This document shows, in pieces, positions 26,881 through 35,026 of a stretch of DNA of 64,000 bases (the stretch's first letter is position 1; the number at the start of each line of letters is the position of its first letter). The notes beneath the pieces were generated by a model. It was not told the DNA's origin. It saw only the letters and a list, made by a program, of their open reading frames with translations, and made no database searches. This stretch comes from an uncultured Eubacteriales bacterium (GTDB lineage: Bacteria; Bacillota; Clostridia; Christensenellales; Aristaeellaceae). The stretch spans positions 103,730-167,729 of the forward strand of contig CACWHI010000005.1 in assembly GCA_902760595.1 (NCBI GenBank), written 5' to 3'. The position numbers and the translations under genes are program-made.

Positions 26881-27731
26881 GCCTCTGCATCTTCGTTCTC
26901 ACCATCATATTCCACAGGTTTTCCGCCGTAGAGCGTACGCAGGGAAAGCTTGTATTTGCTCTTGCTGTTATAAGCGAGCATCATAGCCTCAGAGAATCCC
27001 ATCGCTCCGGGGCGGCGTTCGCGCGCAGTGCGCACGATAGACTTGACAGACTGTCTTCCCACTCGATCCTTAAAGAGGTCTTCCTTCAGCGAATCCCCGT
27101 AAGCCACGATGATCTGCGCGATGCCCATGAGGATGCCCCCGGAAAGCGAATGATCCTCCCCTTCCCAGGTCGCCACGGCCAGCCGCAGTGTCCGGTCCAG
27201 CACATCCCGCCCATACTTGTCATAAATACGCTCGAGCGTCGTGATCGCGCAGATCGAATTATTGGCCCCCGTATTCGTAACACTCAGCCCATAGGACTTG
27301 ACCAGCGCCATGATCATCATCTGCCTGTCATCCCCCGCTTCAATATGAGCCATGAACGTTTCATAAGGCTTCAGCTGCTTTACATGCTTCTGCTGCTCAG
27401 CAAACACGTGCGCTTCTTCTTTATACTGGAGATCGTCATAGATCATACACCATACCGGTGTATCCCGTGACTCGGACGCGCTGGCCACGATTTCGATGGT
27501 GTGCTGTCCGTCAAACACATAGTTGACCCCGTCCCGGCGACTCACTTTGACCGGGTTGATCTGGTAAACATCGAAGTCCTGAAGCGCCTTGCGGATGTGG
27601 TTTTCCGACAGCGGCCGCTGGTAATCCTGGTTTGACACCAGATTCTTGATAGGAATCAATTCAAAAGATACATTCGGAATACAGCGTAGCTGGTTTTCCG
27701 TAAGCATCGGCATGCCATTCGTTTCAATCAT
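26877..27731 (-). CDS. ParB-like nuclease-domain protein (DUF6551-like)
   Basis: 284 residues from ATG 27731 with GGAGG upstream. The N-terminal third is a ParB/sulfiredoxin-like fold: a YQRPLSENHIRKALQDFDVY segment leads into NPVKVSRRDGVNYVFDGQHT, the DGQH box of phage and mobile-element ParB-like proteins. The rest is helical. It contains no partition-type helix-turn-helix and there is no ParA nearby, so plasmid partition is unlikely; ParB-like folds can bind CTP or act as nucleases. It overlaps the upstream ParB-like gene by 8 bp and the downstream zinc-ribbon-like gene by 4 bp. Confidence 0.8.
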   Translation of the reverse strand: MIETNGMPMLTENQLRCIPNVSFELIPIKNLVSNQDYQRPLSENHIRKALQDFDVYQINPVKVSRRDGVNYVFDGQHTIEIVASASESRDTPVWCMIYDDLQYKEEAHVFAEQQKHVKQLKPYETFMAHIEAGDDRQMMIMALVKSYGLSVTNTGANNSICAITTLERIYDKYGRDVLDRTLRLAVATWEGEDHSLSGGILMGIAQIIVAYGDSLKEDLFKDRVGRQSVKSIVRTARERRPGAMGFSEAMMLAYNSKSKYKLSLRTLYGGKPVEYDGENEDAEA

Positions 27732-28692
27732 GTCGCAATTCCTCCAGCAATTTCTGAACCTGGTTATCAATCTGCAGCAGGGCTCTTCTGAGCTGCATCC
27801 GTGCCATATCACTCGCAATGTGGAGATTCATTTTTTCTCCGGCCCGGCGGATCGCGTTGCTCCACATCGGAATGGTCATAGAAAGGCCATTCAGCTCTGA
27901 ATCAGGGTCAAATTTCGGCATCTCCTTGATGCCCGTTATGATTTCGATTTTCTTTTCCTCTTTACCGTCAGGCACGGCCCCGCCTGTCGCGTTGGTTCTT
28001 CGCTGTCGCATATAGCTCTTCTTACGCTCAGACTCTTTTGACTGTCTTTTCAGGGCTTCTGTCCGGAGGCAGTGATACAGGCCACTGATCTCCTCATCAG
28101 ACGCCTGTTTCAGGCACGACAATTGCTTTACTGTCATTTGGAAATCCCCCATCAGCAGCGCCCGGAATACCCGCTCATCACGGCTGCGGATATAGTCCAC
28201 CATCCTGGAAACCCTTGCATAGCCTTCCAGGGTAGAGCGGTTCATCGATAATTCCTTCCCAAGTATCACCGCCGTCCAGTTCTCATGAGCACTTCCGGTA
28301 TCGGTGATTTGTTTCATCTCTCCCACCTTTCCAGAGTGTATCTGAGCTTTACGTCTGATTCTGCTGAGCGCCAGTTCCGCCCTGAGCAGTCTGCCCATCA
28401 GGTATTTACGCATGAACGGCAAGGCCTGTCCTTCTTTGAGTCTTTCCCGGCACACCCAGGCAACGGCTTCTTCCTGATAGATGAACTTCATGTTTCTCAC
28501 GGAAAAGGCCAACGCCTTATCCCTGCAGATATCATACCGTTTATGTCCATCAACAATAAATCCCTGCCAGACACAAATCGGTTCCTTACAGCCGCGCTGA
28601 GTAATGTTTCTTTTCAGTTTGCCATAATCGCTCCTTGAATATGGGACACTCAGGCTTGAAAAAACCGCATCTGTTTTCAACAGCGTCTTCAT
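27724..28692 (-). CDS. ParB N-terminal-domain protein
   Basis: 322 residues from ATG 28692; a GTG three codons earlier overlaps the AAAAGAGG ribosome site. The N-terminal ParB-like domain has the box GFIVDGHKRYDIC (about residues 45-57), preceded by VPYSRSDYGKLKRNITQRGC. The middle is helix-rich and resembles the helix-turn-helix region of ParB-like proteins (LGKELSMNRSTLEGYARVSR). A Lys/Arg/Ser-rich linker near residues 210-245 precedes a C-terminal helical part. With the next gene it forms a tandem pair of ParB-like proteins beside a serine recombinase; such proteins may choose or mark DNA sites. That role is inference. Confidence 0.75.
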   Translation of the reverse strand: MKTLLKTDAVFSSLSVPYSRSDYGKLKRNITQRGCKEPICVWQGFIVDGHKRYDICRDKALAFSVRNMKFIYQEEAVAWVCRERLKEGQALPFMRKYLMGRLLRAELALSRIRRKAQIHSGKVGEMKQITDTGSAHENWTAVILGKELSMNRSTLEGYARVSRMVDYIRSRDERVFRALLMGDFQMTVKQLSCLKQASDEEISGLYHCLRTEALKRQSKESERKKSYMRQRRTNATGGAVPDGKEEKKIEIITGIKEMPKFDPDSELNGLSMTIPMWSNAIRRAGEKMNLHIASDMARMQLRRALLQIDNQVQKLLEELRHD

Positions 28693-28738
28693 GGCCGTCA
28701 CCTCTTTTCATTCCTGTCTGCAGCAGACTCGCTGTTTT

Positions 28739-29473
28739 TTACCCCTGATCGTATTCATGCAACGCGCTGTTTCTCTGTTCCGCTGCTCTTGACGGATCAT
28801 CCACAGCTTTTCCGTCAGTGGCAATATACATGTAGCTCTGAAATGTCCTGATCGTTCCATTTCCATGGCTTTCTGGCCTTGTCCATTCTTCTCTGAGCGA
28901 AGCGCATTCTTCCGGCCATATTCTTTCCCGGCCGTCTACGATCAGTGCTTTTCCGTCGTAAGCCCTTGGTTCATTGAGTTCAAAAACAAGCAGATACTCA
29001 TCCAGTGCCTTGGCCAGCTGGCCGCTGAACTGGTACCTGTAATTCGTTTTACAACCGATCAACTGACATAGCTTCCAGCTGAGAAGCTCTGCGCTTCTAT
29101 GCGAAGGGTATCTGCGTTCGTCCACCGTTCTGCCCCATTCAAGGCACCCGAGGGTCCAGCGCTTGAGCGGCCTGAGCGCCAGCTGCTTGTGTTCGGAATC
29201 GACCAGCATCTGTACATACTCCACGTTCGGCATCATCCGCACACATTCTGTGTTGACATACACTTCTCTCCCGGACACGGTGAAACGAGGTTTCACGTCT
29301 GTTTTCTCTCTTGCTCTTCGCTCCGTCCCGCCGCTCTGTGATTCTACAAACCGGTTCAGATCGACCGTGAGCTCAGCTTCAGTATCCATAGGCAGGCCCA
29401 GTTCTCTGCGTGTCTTCTGATCTTCTTCTGACATCAGATCGCACAGGGAATGACTCACGTTCTCACCTGTCAT
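28739..29473 (-). CDS. Protein sharing a domain with the recombinase C-terminal region
   Basis: 244 residues; ATG 29473 overlaps the recombinase stop (ATGA), with GGAGAGG upstream. Residues about 60-170 align by eye with recombinase residues about 404-520: here VEYVQMLVDSEHKQLALRP then LEWGR, there GPYVEMLVHPGKKCLAVRP then VRWGK, followed in both by a Ser, a helix ending LCQLIG or LMELFG, an RY dipeptide and LLVF or VLIF. It has no resolvase catalytic domain. It may be a stand-alone copy of the DNA- or protein-binding module, acting as accessory factor or competitor. Not assignable to a named family with certainty. Confidence 0.75.
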   Translation of the reverse strand: MTGENVSHSLCDLMSEEDQKTRRELGLPMDTEAELTVDLNRFVESQSGGTERRAREKTDVKPRFTVSGREVYVNTECVRMMPNVEYVQMLVDSEHKQLALRPLKRWTLGCLEWGRTVDERRYPSHRSAELLSWKLCQLIGCKTNYRYQFSGQLAKALDEYLLVFELNEPRAYDGKALIVDGRERIWPEECASLREEWTRPESHGNGTIRTFQSYMYIATDGKAVDDPSRAAEQRNSALHEYDQG

Positions 29474-31299
29474 AACCGTGCCTCTCCTTCCACAAACAAT
29501 CCTCCCAGCTGATTCCTGACAAAGCCTACCAGTTCTTCATAAGGAGTGACTGACAGGCTGCTTCTCGGGGTATACGGCATTGCTTTTGCTTTGAGATTCC
29601 ATGTGCCTTCAGGAACAGCATGCGTACCATACGCGAGCTGCTCTGTGTAGAAGTTGCGTCCAAAGCTGCCAGCTAGGCGGCCTGGTACCGCAAGAATGTA
29701 TTTTCCCTGTCCATTCAGGACTTTTTTCTCCATTCCTTCTGTCAGGGACACCCGTTTCAGCATCAGGCCCGCATCCTCTTCTCTGAAGATCAGAACAGAC
29801 TCTCTCTCCGAGCCAAAGAGATTCCCCTGCAGGCTGTATCTTTTGTCTTCATCCCACCCGAAGAGCTCCATCAGCTGATCAGCAAAGGCTTTACAGGAGA
29901 CCGCACAGGCCTGGAGTTTCCCATCGTACAGCTTTCCCCACCTGACAGCGTTCCTGTTTCCAGGCGCGGAAGGACGGACGGCAAGGCACTTCTTGCCCGG
30001 ATGCACCAGCATCTCCACATACGGACCGGCTCCCAGCCTTCTGAAACATTGCGCGTTGAAACGGATCGAATCTGCCCGAAAGGTCATTCTTGGGGAATAA
30101 TACGGGCTCGCGAGCGCGGCATCCACGACGGAGAAGCTTCTCAGATCAAACTCACCGGGACGCGCCTGGTAGATCTGCTGATCCTGGTCAGCCTCTCCCG
30201 TAACGCTTCCCGATGCCTGCCTGTACTCCTCTGCCCCAAAGCGCCAGCGTGGATTGATCACCACATATCCCTTCAGAAAGCCCTCTGTAATCACCTGCAG
30301 CTCCGGCAAGAAGTGCGCGTGCTTGTATTTCGCGTTATCGATCATATGCTGGATCGCGATGAAGTCATCTCTGGAAACGATGGCATCGTGCCATTCCCTA
30401 TAATAGCTCTGCGGGCGTTCTCCCCGGTTTTTTCGTGTCTTATGGCTGGTCACATCCACTGTAAACGTTTTCCATGTCAGTACGTCTCCGCAGTATCTCT
30501 CGCTGCGGAGGATGTCCATGATCACGCCTTCCTGCCATCTGTCATTCCCGTTAGGCGAGCAGATTCTCAGCTTCGACAGTTTCTCAGAGATCAGAGAGGT
30601 CGAGTAACCGATCATATACATGGCAAAGATCAGCTTGACCACGTGCCAGGTTTCCGGGTCCCTGATGAGCCTGCCGTTCTCTCCCATGATATAGCCATAG
30701 AGCGGCGGCGTTGAAGGCAACCCGTTATTGAACCTCATATTGGTCGATGCGATTTGGCTTCTCCTTCGGATCTGGGACTCATTCTCCGCCATGAACGCCA
30801 TCATCTCCAGCGTCATGGTCTTTTCTTCGTTCATTGAATAGACATTCTCGGACTCGAAGAAAACACCGACCCCTTTTTCCTTCAATTTACGCACATACAA
30901 AAGGCAATCAACGATGTTTCTCGCGAATCTTGACACGCTCTTGACAATGATCAGATCGATCTTCCCACTCATTGCCATCACGATCATACGGTTGAACTCG
31001 TCCCGATGAGACGTCGTTGTGCCTGACCGGCCTTCGTCCGCGAAGATGCCGACCAGGGTCCATTTCTCATGCTGTCTGACCAACTTCTCATAGTACCGTT
31101 TCTGCAGCTCGAACGACGTTGTCTGTGAGGCGTCATCCGTAGATACCCGCGCATAGACAGCGACCCGCTGGAAGTCATCCTCCCTGAACGAATCCATCCG
31201 GATCGTTTCAGGCCGATACTCATGTTTGGCCCGGTCAAAGCTCGCGTTGTACCTGTTCTTTACACTGATCTTCTCCGCTTCTCTCTGCTGATTTGCCAT
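29470..31299 (-). CDS. Large serine recombinase
   Basis: 609 residues with AAGGAGAT upstream of ATG 31299. The N-terminal resolvase domain (about 44-195) has the nucleophile in YARVSTDD (Ser53), FADEGRSGT, and the catalytic-region phrase KSVSRFARN. The Recombinase (PF07508-like) domain follows (about 215-330: GYIMGENGRLIRDPETWHVV, RYCGDVLTWK). The usual zinc ribbon with paired Cys and the long coiled coil of large serine integrases are absent; instead residues about 400-609 hold a domain shared with the next gene. It cuts and rejoins DNA at short att-like sites through a phosphoserine link. It overlaps the next gene by 4 bp. Confidence 0.92.
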   Translation of the reverse strand: MANQQREAEKISVKNRYNASFDRAKHEYRPETIRMDSFREDDFQRVAVYARVSTDDASQTTSFELQKRYYEKLVRQHEKWTLVGIFADEGRSGTTTSHRDEFNRMIVMAMSGKIDLIIVKSVSRFARNIVDCLLYVRKLKEKGVGVFFESENVYSMNEEKTMTLEMMAFMAENESQIRRRSQIASTNMRFNNGLPSTPPLYGYIMGENGRLIRDPETWHVVKLIFAMYMIGYSTSLISEKLSKLRICSPNGNDRWQEGVIMDILRSERYCGDVLTWKTFTVDVTSHKTRKNRGERPQSYYREWHDAIVSRDDFIAIQHMIDNAKYKHAHFLPELQVITEGFLKGYVVINPRWRFGAEEYRQASGSVTGEADQDQQIYQARPGEFDLRSFSVVDAALASPYYSPRMTFRADSIRFNAQCFRRLGAGPYVEMLVHPGKKCLAVRPSAPGNRNAVRWGKLYDGKLQACAVSCKAFADQLMELFGWDEDKRYSLQGNLFGSERESVLIFREEDAGLMLKRVSLTEGMEKKVLNGQGKYILAVPGRLAGSFGRNFYTEQLAYGTHAVPEGTWNLKAKAMPYTPRSSLSVTPYEELVGFVRNQLGGLFVEGEARL

Positions 31300-31348
31300 G
31301 CCGTCACTCTGTATCTCCTTTCAAAAGGAACAGCCACTCATTCCCAGT

Positions 31349-32038
31349 TCATTCGCTGCCCTCGCTCAGTCTCCTGGAATCGGGTTCTCCGGCTTTCAGC
31401 GCCTGATCTATCTCGTCTTCAGGCAATACCTCCCAACCTTCGGGCAGAAAGTCTCTTTCCGTCATGTCGTCACGAAAATATGAAGCCAGCGTGAAGATAT
31501 CCTCGGAACGGAAATAGATGCCTATCGGCGGATCCTGCCTTGCCAGCAGCCTCGCCACCATCTCTGTTTCCCGCACATCCTTCGAGACACTGCGAAGCAG
31601 CCTTGTGACGATCAGGTTTACTTTTCCGCGGAAGCAATCGTCAAGCAGCCTGCACCATTCCCTCGACTTGCTCATATACGGGATACTGGCTCCGTGATCC
31701 ACGTAAAAACCCACAAGCGTCCATTGGGGACAGGAATCGATGATATCAACATATTCCTGTTCATATTTCCGCAGCATCTCTTCATCGGGATGATCCGTCT
31801 GATTGTAGAACCGGATATATACGCCGATCCTGTAGGGCGTTTCCGGGAGCGGGTATTCATGTGTGATATTCAGCATCTTTTGTTTATGCCGACTGATCCT
31901 CTCTTTCAGTTCTTCATCCTGGTCCGCAGATCCGAGTGTGTTTCCCTGAGAAGGCAGATTCTCCGCTGAGATCGTCTGGCGTTCAGCCAATACATTGAGC
32001 GCAAGAACTGTCTGTTGTCCCGTCTTCCGTCCATCCAT
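31349..32038 (-). CDS. Resolvase-fold protein lacking the catalytic serine
   Basis: 229 residues from ATG 32038 (AGGAAAAGG 9 bp upstream; an in-frame ATG at 32047 touches the ribosome site). Residues about 69-190 match the catalytic domain of the adjacent recombinase: YRIGVYIRFYNQTDHP against YARVSTDDASQ, PQWTLVGFYVDHGAS against KWTLVGIFADEGRS, GKVNLIVTRLLRSVSKDV against GKIDLIIVKSVSRFARNI, and IGIYFRSEDIFTL against VGVFFESENVYSM. The nucleophile Ser is replaced by Tyr78 and the SRFARN arginines are changed, so strand cleavage is not expected. It lacks the Recombinase domain. Probably a regulatory or heterodimer partner. First gene of the cluster. Confidence 0.8.
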   Translation of the reverse strand: MDGRKTGQQTVLALNVLAERQTISAENLPSQGNTLGSADQDEELKERISRHKQKMLNITHEYPLPETPYRIGVYIRFYNQTDHPDEEMLRKYEQEYVDIIDSCPQWTLVGFYVDHGASIPYMSKSREWCRLLDDCFRGKVNLIVTRLLRSVSKDVRETEMVARLLARQDPPIGIYFRSEDIFTLASYFRDDMTERDFLPEGWEVLPEDEIDQALKAGEPDSRRLSEGSE

Positions 32039-32128
32039 GGCATTCATCCTTTTCCTGCGGCTCACGAAAGACCCGCAGTTTGTTTTTCATTCCTATTGTA
32101 TTCTGAATTCCCGCAAATTGGGACAGCT

Positions 32129-32157
32129 ATTATAAGAACTTTGGCCGGTTTTACCGC
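32129..32157 (-). promoter_or_regulatory. Possible promoter of the recombinase cluster
   Basis: Minus strand TATAAT (32134-32129) with a poor -35 (GCGGTA, 32157-32152) at 17 bp, about 90 bp before the first gene of the cluster. Confidence 0.35.
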
Positions 32158-32266
32158 ACAGGGTGCGAAATCGGATATTTTTTCCCGTCAGCTTCAGGAG
32201 ACTCCCGACGCAGTAAAGCCACGGGCTGTAAAGTGCATAAAAAAATCTCTCCTGTGTCCGGTTTTC

Positions 32267-32275
32267 TGGTATAAT
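32267..32275 (+). promoter_or_regulatory. Extended -10 promoter of the amidohydrolase gene
   Basis: TGG-TATAAT (32267-32275), an extended -10 element, without a good -35. It lies 57 bp before the ATG at 32332. The 32066-32260 stretch holds no gene that I can support. Confidence 0.55.
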
Positions 32276-32331
32276 ATCGGTGTTTACGTTTCTTGACACC
32301 AAAGGTACAGGATACGAAAGGCAGGCACAGT

Positions 32332-33885
32332 ATGGACGACATCATCATTCGTGGCGGTCATGTGATCGACGGCACAGGCAGAGCCGGTTACAGGGCGGAC
32401 GTAGCCGTGCGGGATGGGATCATCACCGCCATCGGCGAGCTTTCAGGGCGTGGGGCGGACCGGGTGCTGGACGCTGACGGTCTGGCTGTCGCGCCGGGCT
32501 TTATCGACGCGCACACGCATTCCGACACCTTCTTCCTGGATGACGACAGCGGCGCGTCCAAGCTGTATCAGGGAGTGACCACGGATGTTTCCGGCAACTG
32601 CGGCTACAGCCACTTTCCAGCCCTGGAGGAGCGGCTGGGGAACGGCCCCTGGTCCTGCGCGTCTTACGTGGATTTTCTGCGCAAATACGATCGTGAGCAC
32701 TGCCGGATGGGGATCAACCAGGTGATGCTGGTCGGCCATGGCAGTCTGCGCGAGGGCGTGATCGGACCGGACGACCGTCCGGCGACGAAGGACGAGCTTG
32801 AGCAGATGAAACGCCTGCTGCGGCGCGATCTGGAATCCGGCGCCTGGGGGCTTTCCCTGGGGCTGGAGTACTCGCCCGGCTTCTTTGCCGGGAAGGACGA
32901 GCTGAGCGCCCTGGCCGGCGTAGTGAAGGAGTATGATGGCATCGTGACGTGCCACATGCGCAACGAGGGCCTGCGGATCCGGGAGGCGATCCGGGAGCTG
33001 GCGGATATCGGCCGGGAGAGCGGCGCCCATGTGCACGTTTCTCACCTGAAGCTGGACAATTTCCGTGTGCATGGCCGGGCCCCGGAGGTATGGGCCATGC
33101 TTGAGGCCGCAAGGGCGGACGGAGTGAATATGACAGCCGACATGTACCCGTACACGGCATCCCGCACCACGCTATCGATCCGGTGTCCCCAATGGAGCCT
33201 GGACGGAGGCGACGAGGCGCTGCTGCGGTTCCTGCAGGGGCCCAGACGCGGGGAGATCGTTGAGGGGATCAGAGCCCATTACTGGAACGCGGAGCGCGCG
33301 GAGACCTGCCTGTTCAGCGACGACGACGGCTACTGGCCCGAGATCGTTGGGAAAACGCTACGTACCGTAGCCGAAGACATGCTGGGGACCACCGATTACG
33401 CCGAAGCGGCGGCCGAGGTACTGGTGCGGACCCGCGCGCAGGTCAACTGTATCTTCTTCGTGATGAGCGAGCAGGACATGCTGTACTTCCTGGCCAGGGA
33501 TGTCTGCGTCTGTTCGGACAGCGCGGCAATGTCCGGCGACCCCGACAAGGTCCGGAGCCGGCCGCACCCCCGCGCTTACGGCTCCACAGCCGGGTTCTTT
33601 CAGCTGGCGAGAGAGAAACGCCTCTGCACCACGGAGGAAGCCGTCCGCCGCGTGACCGGAAAGACAGCGGACTGCTTCGGCATATCTGACCGCGGGGTTC
33701 TCAGCGTGGGCAAAGCGGCGGATATCACCGTGTTCGATCCGGACGCCATCGCCGCCCGGGCGACCTACCTCGATCCCGTCCAGCTGGCCGTCGGCGTGCG
33801 GCACGTCATCGTGAACGGCGGCATCGCCCTGGAAAACGGCATACAAACAAATGCCCGCCGCGGAAAGTTCCTGCGGCGGACATAA
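32332..33885 (+). CDS. D-aminoacylase-type amidohydrolase
   Basis: 517 residues from ATG 32332 with GAAAGGCAGG upstream. Family of N-acyl-D-amino-acid deacylases: an N-terminal beta-sandwich (IIIRGGHVIDGTG), the metal motif DAHTHSD (His61, His63), the metal-ligand Cys segment SGNCGYSH near residue 95, GHGSLR, the HVSHLK histidines, and CSDSAAMSGDP with the catalytic Asp. It removes the acyl group from N-acyl-D-amino acids in the cytoplasm, releasing D-amino acids, possibly from peptidoglycan-derived or dietary material. It is convergent with the GH88 gene with 31 bp between them and shares no operon with it. Confidence 0.88.
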   Translation: MDDIIIRGGHVIDGTGRAGYRADVAVRDGIITAIGELSGRGADRVLDADGLAVAPGFIDAHTHSDTFFLDDDSGASKLYQGVTTDVSGNCGYSHFPALEERLGNGPWSCASYVDFLRKYDREHCRMGINQVMLVGHGSLREGVIGPDDRPATKDELEQMKRLLRRDLESGAWGLSLGLEYSPGFFAGKDELSALAGVVKEYDGIVTCHMRNEGLRIREAIRELADIGRESGAHVHVSHLKLDNFRVHGRAPEVWAMLEAARADGVNMTADMYPYTASRTTLSIRCPQWSLDGGDEALLRFLQGPRRGEIVEGIRAHYWNAERAETCLFSDDDGYWPEIVGKTLRTVAEDMLGTTDYAEAAAEVLVRTRAQVNCIFFVMSEQDMLYFLARDVCVCSDSAAMSGDPDKVRSRPHPRAYGSTAGFFQLAREKRLCTTEEAVRRVTGKTADCFGISDRGVLSVGKAADITVFDPDAIAARATYLDPVQLAVGVRHVIVNGGIALENGIQTNARRGKFLRRT

Positions 33886-33916
33886 AGAATAGTTCAGATT
33901 GTCACATTCAAAGTTG

Positions 33917-35026
33917 TCATATCCAAAGCATCGGGTCCGTCCCGTTGAGCTTGGCCAGCGCTTCCACCAGGAAATAATCGCCATAGGTGATATTGGTATG
34001 CCGTCCCGCCCCGTCGTCGTGATAGCTGGCGGTGCAGTGGGTCAGCAAGCCACAGCGCGCGTCCGTCCAATCGCAGCATCTGTCCAGCAGCCCATCCACC
34101 AGGCGGAGAGCGGCCTGGCGGTATTCGCCCTTCTCCGTCAGCTTTTCCAGCTCCAGGAGGCCGCAGGCGGCGATCGCTCCGGCAATATTATCCAGCCGTT
34201 CCTCCGTATCCGGCTGGCAGAAATCACAGTCCGTCAGCCCGTCCGGGCGGATATGCGCGATGAAATTGGCCGCGATGCGCAGCGCCGCCTCCAGGTACTC
34301 CGGCTTCCGGGTGTTCATGTACGCGAGCGTGAAGCCGTACAGGCCCCAGGCCTGTCCCCGGCTCCACTGTGTCCCCAGCGCGTAGCCCTGGCCGGGCAGC
34401 TCCCGGACGCGCCTCCCCGTTTCCGGATCAAACTCAATGATGTGACTGACCGAGCCATCCGGGCGGATAAACTCCCGAAGCGCCGTGTGCGCGTGGATAT
34501 CCGCCACATGCGCAAAGCGCGGATCCCCCGTCTGGCGGGAGGCCCAGTACAGCAGCGAGAGGTTCATCATGCAGTCGATGATGGCGTAGCCCGCCTGGTC
34601 GGCGTTGTTCCACGCACGGATAAAGCCCGCCGGGTTGAAGCGCCCCATCATCAGGCTGGCGGCGTGCAGCGTATCCGTGCGCGCCTGTTCGTCCCCAGTC
34701 AGCTTATAATCCGCCCCGCAGGAAAGCAGATACATGAATCCAACATCGTGGTTGAGCTCATGAAAGACACGGAACTGCCCGGTGAGCAGTGCCTGTGCGC
34801 GTCTGGCCTCAGTCAGGAAGAGCGGATCCCTGCCTGCGGAATAGAACTGCCACATCAGCGCCGGCCAGAAGCCGCCCGTCCACCAGCCGTTGCCGGCGAA
34901 GGGCGAGGGGATCCACTGGCCATTCTCGCTTTTATAGGGGATGATCCCCATTTCCGCGGCCACCGGCGCGGTGCGCCGGAACTTGGCCATAGCCCTGTCA
35001 AAAGCCTCAGCGTAACGAGTTGACAA
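33917..35026 (-). CDS. GH88 unsaturated uronyl hydrolase
   Basis: 369 residues. The best start is TTG 35026, with GGAGG 9 bp upstream inside the preceding gene; the N-terminus STRYAEAFDRAMAKFRR fits the family start better than an internal ATG at 34990. GH88 enzymes hydrolyse the 4,5-unsaturated uronate left by polysaccharide lyases. The catalytic Asp pair is visible: NHDVGFMYL (about residue 92) and DCMMNLSLLYWAS (about residue 150), with GTQWSRGQAWGLYGF downstream. No signal peptide, so cytoplasmic. Last gene of a locus with a lyase-like gene, DUF2264 and sugar transporter, overlapping DUF2264 by 20 bp. Confidence 0.93.
   Translation of the reverse strand: MSTRYAEAFDRAMAKFRRTAPVAAEMGIIPYKSENGQWIPSPFAGNGWWTGGFWPALMWQFYSAGRDPLFLTEARRAQALLTGQFRVFHELNHDVGFMYLLSCGADYKLTGDEQARTDTLHAASLMMGRFNPAGFIRAWNNADQAGYAIIDCMMNLSLLYWASRQTGDPRFAHVADIHAHTALREFIRPDGSVSHIIEFDPETGRRVRELPGQGYALGTQWSRGQAWGLYGFTLAYMNTRKPEYLEAALRIAANFIAHIRPDGLTDCDFCQPDTEERLDNIAGAIAACGLLELEKLTEKGEYRQAALRLVDGLLDRCCDWTDARCGLLTHCTASYHDDGAGRHTNITYGDYFLVEALAKLNGTDPMLWI

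Larger units (their letters stand above)
26199..32047 (-). mobile_element. Putative serine-recombinase/ParB element
   Basis: Seven genes on one strand with short gaps or overlaps: resolvase-fold protein without catalytic Ser, large serine recombinase, recombinase-CTD-like protein, two ParB-like proteins, a zinc-ribbon-like small protein and an XRE regulator. By eye the DNA is lower in GC than both flanks, where genes are about 60% GC. No transposase, replication, conjugation or cargo gene is seen. The outer ends were not located; no direct repeat was found between 26135-26200 and 32066-32300. Confidence 0.6.

Noticed and set aside
26672..26908. 78-residue frame overlapping the end of the ParB-like gene
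   Set aside because: Arg-rich low-complexity sequence and no ribosome site; the overlapping 53-residue frame has a zinc knuckle and a coupled start.
26135..32300. Attachment-site core repeats flanking the recombinase cluster
   Set aside because: I compared the two flanks by eye and found no convincing shared core; serine integrase cores can be 2-10 bp and need an empty site for definition.
32293..32321. TTGACA just upstream of the amidohydrolase gene as a -35 box
   Set aside because: No acceptable -10 at 16-18 bp, and it is too close to the start codon; the extended -10 at 32267 is better.
32332..33885. D-aminoacylase as a part of the uronate-glycan locus
   Set aside because: It is on the opposite strand, convergent, with its own promoter, and its chemistry does not fit glycan breakdown.
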